A DNA stretch of 64,000 nt from Brachionus koreanus (Eukaryota > Rotifera > Eurotatoria > Ploima > Brachionidae): contig PJRA01000297.1 in the NCBI GenBank assembly GCA_016987375.1, forward strand, positions 565,478-629,477. The letters are read 5' to 3'. How positions within the stretch are numbered: the first letter of the stretch is position 1; each line of letters begins with the position of its first letter. The notes beneath the pieces were generated by a model, which ran no database searches, was not told the origin of the DNA, and saw nothing but the letters and a program-made list of their open reading frames with translations. Both the position numbers and the translations under genes were made by a program. Positions 58,801-64,000 of the stretch are shown piece after piece.

Positions 58801-61800
58801 CATTTGGAAAGTTTTGCTAAAGTTGCCTGAAAATTATGAGTCGTATGCTTCGTTTGTAGAACGTGGCATTCATCCTTCATATGCTGACTTTTCAAAAAAT
58901 TATCCAATAAAAAGTCAAAAATGTATTAGACTCATGGAAAAAACATTGTCTGCTTTGGCTTACTGGTCACCAATATTTGCTGACTGTGATTTCTTGCCAT
59001 TGTTAATTTTTCCTTTTGTAAAATTGTATTTGAATAATCAGGTTGTTTGTTTTGAAATATGCGCCTCTTTTATAAGTAAATAACTTAAATTTAAAAATAA
59101 AAAATGAAAATTTTTTTTAATAGATAATTGGTGTCAACATTGGTTTGAATTTTTTCCAAATCCTCCTATGAATATATTGAACATGATTGAAAATTTGCTT
59201 TGTCATCATGACCGTATTTTATTAGACCACTTTGTCAGATATCGAATAAGCTGCCAGGTAATTTTTAAATTGATTACTTTTCTTACATGCAAAACAATTC
59301 AATTAAATTTTCAATAACTTAAAATGTTCATTTATTTAACTGAATTTTATGTCCCATGGACAAATTGAAATTTGAATAAATTTAAATAATTTGTTGCTAT
59401 TTGAGACACCCAATTAGGCTTTGATTTTTTGTCATAATTAAATAAACTCAAGAGCATGATTTTTAGTAACTAAAAATTTTTATAAAAATCATGCATCCAT
59501 TTAAGATATTTTTATTGAAAGCATTGATTTTTATTAAAACTAAAATATCAAATTTCATAATATTTTTTTGGAAATTATCTTCTATTCAGACAAATAATTT
59601 TTAAAGATTTTTAAGTAAAAAAAATTAAATTAGAAAACTTTAAAAAATAATTCTAAGAGGCTGAATCAGTTTTTTAAAAGATACAAAATCAAATGAAAAC
59701 AAAATCATCATTTAAAATAAAATCAGAATATTTATCATTTAAAAAATAGAGAAAATATTTTAAGAAATTATTTTTTGTAATTCCATTTTTAAACTAAAAT
59801 ACAAACATGGGTAGTTAAAAAAAAATTTTCTCTTTTTACTCTTCAAAATGAGTGTTCTTATTCATTTTACTAAATAGATTTAAAATTCTAACACCCGAGG
59901 ATACTTTTAAAAACTCTACATCCCACCAATTTATTTGAATATCGAATCAAGCAATAAAAAATACTCAGACGTGTCTCAATAGTTTAAGCCTACTTAATAG
60001 TTTCATTTTTAGGAAAATTTTTTAAAAAATTGCAAAAATTTTTGAAGCTTGTAACCCCCTCCCCAGGGTTTCATTTTTCAATTGATTAAAGTAAAAATTT
60101 TGTATTTCTGGATCAATGACTAAAGGGAAACAAGAAAAAATCCTACAACTCTTAACGAAAGCTTTCTAAGCAAAAACGCAGAAAAAAACTACTTACCAAA
60201 ATTCCAGTTAACTTGTTTTTAAACAATTTAATTTTGAAAAATTATTTCTTAGTTCTTTTAACTGAATTATATCATCTAAATAACACAATTATGAAAAAAA
60301 AATAAAAAAATCTTTTTTAATCCTAGCCAGAAAGAAAAAAAACTTTATTTTTTCTTTTTACATCATCCTCGCGGTGTTTACTGAATAAATGTAAATATTA
60401 AGTAAATAAGGTAAATTGAATTGAAAATAACCTTCATAAATTTCATTTTCCTTTTATAATCATGTAGCTCACTACTGTATCAACAAATTCATTATAACCC
60501 TCAATTGTTTTCTCTTTGCTTCTAATTATCAAAAGCTTATTATCGTTTTTTAATTTTTTTAAGGTCACTATTTAATTTTGGGTTAAATAAAATCAAAGAA
60601 AGTATTTTCTTTTAGAGAGGTGTAGCTTTTTTGACTAGTAAATAAATTTAACAGGTTTAAAATGTAATAACTAATAGACCTGATTACCGTAATAAGTATT
60701 TATTTAACTACAATCGCCACAAAAAAGGGTTCAAATAAAACATATTTTCAAACATATTTTTCAGAATCTACTTTAATAATCAATAGATAAGTGATAAAGA
60801 AACAAAATGATGTGATGAATGCTGCATTCAATTTAAGCAAAAAACTTTTAAATAAAATGGGTATAAAAAAAAATTAGCGTAGGAAGAAATAGATTTTAAT
60901 GCATCATTTATATTTAGTTAATTGCTTATTAAAATTGGCAAAGAAATTAAAAAAATTGTGACACTTGAACTTGATTTCTCACTGATTAAAATCACTTGAA
61001 GATTTATTTAATATTTTTGAATAAAAAAATACTCAAGAAAAAAATTTTATTTTTTATTTTTTTATATAATAATTTAACTTTCAATTAGATATATGGTTGG
61101 TGTTTGTTAGAGACAGTTTTTTCAGAAGTTTTCAGTAAAGCTGAATGGCAAATCTTGATGGACAATGTTTTGAGTCAACATCCAGGTTTTTTGTTGTACC
61201 TAACAGCAGCATACTCAATATGTAATAGAAGCGCTCTCATCCAAGTAAAGGATATAGATGATGCAAAATATTTTTATAGACACCGTAATCCGGTTAGCGT
61301 GCATCATTTAATATCCGAAGCTCATAAAATGAAAAAAACAACCCCAAGTGATATTGATCCATACAAAATTTTGCAAAACTTTCAGCCGCTTACTAAAGGC
61401 ACATATCCTGTTTTTAACAAGCAGCCAAAATTTATAAATGATTATCAATTGATTGAAAAAACTCGAATACTTCAAGATGAAATTCAATATTTAAAGGAGC
61501 GCGATGCGCATTTGGAATCTCATAAGTTGTCCGAAGGTAGAAAACTTGAAAATGAATACATGCTCAAACAGATGCTATGGGACAGGGCTGTCAATGCAAA
61601 GCAAAATAATTATTATAAGCAAAACGTAATGGAATATGAAAGAAAAAATATGCAAAGAGGACAGCAGTTGTTAAGTGAACAACAGAACAGCTTTGAAAAA
61701 TCTAAATTGAACCCATCAAAACTTAATAAAATTACAGTTGGCGGTGAACCAACTGTTTTCAAAGACCGTGATGGACATACATTATTTAATAAGATGAAAA

Positions 61801-62214
61801 AAATTGATGAAAATTTTGATGAAATTCAAAATACAATTAGTCAAAAGACGAATAGAACTCAAGATTTGTTTGAAAACCAAGAGTTGGAAGACGAATTAGA
61901 TATTTCAAATGATGAAGATTTTAAAAAAATTGAATCGGAACTTAAAACTAATCGGGCTAATGCTATTTTGGAAAAGTGTGATACCAGGCCCGAAAATTCG
62001 CCAGATTATTCCAATTCTTCATTATGTAATTTAAATTAAAAAAAGCTATTTTTGCATAATTCCAAGTAATTAAAATTTCCTATTTTTAGTTAGTTTAGAC
62101 CGAGGACGTAATGATATTGAGGAAAAAGAACGAGAAACGCTTAAAAGAATTTACGAAATTAGACAAACTTTGGCACTTCAAGCTCGCTCAAACATTAACT
62201 CAAGAGCGTTTTGA
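55883..62214 (+). CDS. TBC1D31: TBC1 domain family member 31 (WDR67), centriolar-satellite protein
   Basis: Six exons join in phase: 55883-55953, 56001-56615, 58201-59075, 59124-59257, 61089-62025 and 62090-62214, giving 918 residues (vertebrate forms are somewhat over 1000). The N-terminal half is a WD40 propeller (ACDLHGTIYVFDL, WMKGHEKAIVSLSVHP, SADSAQLWDLKTFECK, VGSRQNFIDVFGIES). A degenerate TBC domain starts YPSRYRMFIWKVLLKLPENY and includes LSALAYWSPIFADCDFLPLL, NNWCQHWFEFFPNPPMNILN and GWCLLETVFSEVFSKAEW. The C-terminal third is coiled-coil (EKTRILQDEIQYLKERDAHL). In vertebrates it sits at centriolar satellites and supports ciliogenesis; Rab-GAP activity is doubtful because the arginine/glutamine fingers are not obvious. 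Exon 1 is set by similarity around YTHKSPLSNGLFLNIKH. Introns 2 and 4 are 1.6 and 1.8 kb and hold repeats; the other three are 47-64 bases. Confidence 0.92.
57355..57414. repeat. Perfect 14-bp inverted repeat in a TBC1D31 intron
   Basis: AATTATGTGATCAA at 57355-57368 pairs with its exact complement at 57401-57414, with a 32-base loop. The match extends imperfectly outward (TGAATT / AATTTCA). GTGATCA/GATCACT also recurs within the loop. It is a hairpin or the end pair of a small foldback element. Confidence 0.65.
57682..57845. repeat. Imperfect foldback repeat in a TBC1D31 intron
   Basis: The left arm GGCAAGGTGAAAATAATTTT pairs with the complement of the right arm, which reads GGCAAATTGAAAATAATTTT in reverse. 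An inner pair of TTTCAGAAAATT and AATTTTCTGAAA is also present. It is probably a small non-autonomous element; no target duplication is clear. Confidence 0.5.
59310..59366 (-). pseudogene. LINE 3'-end trace in a TBC1D31 intron
   Basis: On the minus strand TTTGTCCATGGGAC(A) followed by an A/T-rich AAATAAATG tail closely matches the 3' terminus of the LINE at 53.5 kb (TTTTGTCCATGGGACTTAAA...AATAAATAAA). It is probably the last bases of another 5'-truncated copy. Confidence 0.4.
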
Positions 62215-63277
62215 TTTTTTTGATTTTATCACTAATAAATTAGCTAATTATTGATAGATTTAGGCCGGATTGGTTTTTTCGACCTTTTTTGTTTACTTTT
62301 TTGGTTAATTTTTTTCAATAAAAAAATTAATTCATTATAAAATTTTTTTTAATCAAATCTAAAATCCAAAAAATCTTAAAGAAAAAATTTTTAATTTTAT
62401 TGACAAAAATGAAGCAGAAGAGGTCAAAAAAACTTTCTGATCTTTGAGTGTTAATTTAAATTTAAAAAAAAATTGATTGTTTAATGCTGCATAAAAATCA
62501 ACTAATTCACAAACAATGAAAAAAGTTTTTTCTTTGATATTTTCAGCTCGAATAAAATTTTAAAATAAAAATAAATTATAATTTAAAAAAAAGGCAGTCA
62601 CAAATTCCTAACGAAAATCTAGTTAAAAAAATTTATTCCTAATTTTAAAATCACAAAAATGTGTTTTATTATTAATTATAAAATCAATCAAGCATCTAAT
62701 TGATTTGCTATTTAAATGAGTTATTTTATAAGAAATTTAAATTTAAGAATTCGAAAATTAATTTTTTTCGCGGACGGTGCTGGATTGAGACATGGTTGTA
62801 AGAACGGTGCAAATTGTACAACAGAAAGAACAATAGACAACCAAAATTTTTTAATGCTTTAACTGGAATAATCAATGAAGGTTATGGTCAAATATTTTTT
62901 CATTATGTTTTTTAACTAAATTTTTAAGCAAATAAATTTTATTAGCCCATGTTAATTATAACTGGTATTTACTAAATCCTAATCCTTTAGACTAAAGAGA
63001 TTTTTATGAATTTGCGATTTAGATTAATCGAATAAAATAAGTCTATTATTGAATTGAATTATCATTTTAATTTTTGTAGCGTCAGACCCTTAAATAAATA
63101 AATATAAATATTTCAGTATTTTATGTTCAAACTCTATTTTTAATTTTGCTTCCATAATAACACTCAGCAAAAAAAAATGAAAAAAATTTTCTTATAATAA
63201 ATTAGAATTAATGCAAATATTTGTATATTAATTTCTAAAGCGTTCTTTATTTTTAGCTTATTATTCTAAAATTTAAA
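62215..63277. other. Intergenic, 1 kb, no gene seen
   Basis: AT-rich between TBC1D31 and GPI. A less AT-rich stretch at 62768-62880 gives a short frame (FFADGAGLRHGCKNGANCTT) that I could not assign. The right end precedes the GPI start codon. Confidence 0.45.

Positions 63278-64000
<723 letters not shown>

Overview
The window is strongly AT-rich animal nuclear DNA. Genes are well separated. Most introns I could place by reading-frame continuity are very short (about 47-100 bases, GT-AG), with a few of 1-3 kb that hold repeats. Metazoan-only genes (a FOG/ZFPM GATA cofactor, a Munc13-4/BAIAP3 relative, TBC1D31), fast-evolving lineage-specific 7TM receptors and many decayed LINE, Tc1, hAT and MITE copies suggest a small invertebrate. 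My best guess is a monogonont rotifer (Brachionus-like); the organism is inference, not shown by the sequence. Two N gaps (31198-31772 and 53865-54579) both lie inside transposable elements.

Layout. 0.2-2 kb: minus-strand WSC + EGF membrane protein with one in-frame stop. 2.7 kb: hAT transposase trace. 3.3-4.4 kb: PRMT1. 5.9-7.7 kb: ERLEC1 in seven exons. 8.9-11.2 kb: three compact minus-strand housekeeping genes in tandem (DPY30, CCDC12/cwf18, TP53RK/Bud32). 11-15 kb: gene desert with MITEs. 14.9-23.3 kb: many-exon Munc13-4/BAIAP3-like gene whose introns host foldback and MITE insertions. 25.2-27.6 kb (minus) and 34.5-37.0 kb (plus): two paralogous 7TM receptor-like genes, each with one in-frame TAA. 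29.6-30.5 kb: small gene encoding two copies of an unrecognised domain. 31.1-32.5 kb: 5'-truncated non-LTR retrotransposon with a 13-bp target duplication. 33.2-33.5 kb: Tc1 remnant. 40.0-44.9 kb: FOG/ZFPM gene with a 3-kb intron. 45.6-47.0 kb: fragments of two LINE families. 48.6-50.0 kb: ten-TPR protein. 51.9-52.9 kb: HExxH protein with an in-frame TGA. 53.5-55.1 kb: LINE carrying a Tc1/mariner-type insertion. 55.9-62.2 kb: TBC1D31 in six exons. 63.3 kb to the end: glucose-6-phosphate isomerase, cut by the window.

The conserved genes are unrelated housekeeping functions (arginine methylation, ER quality control, chromatin, splicing, tRNA modification, cilia, glycolysis), so I see no pathway cluster. 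The most unusual signals are four otherwise intact reading frames each broken by a single stop codon without a frameshift, the precisely bounded transposon insertions, and the unrecognised duplicated-domain gene.
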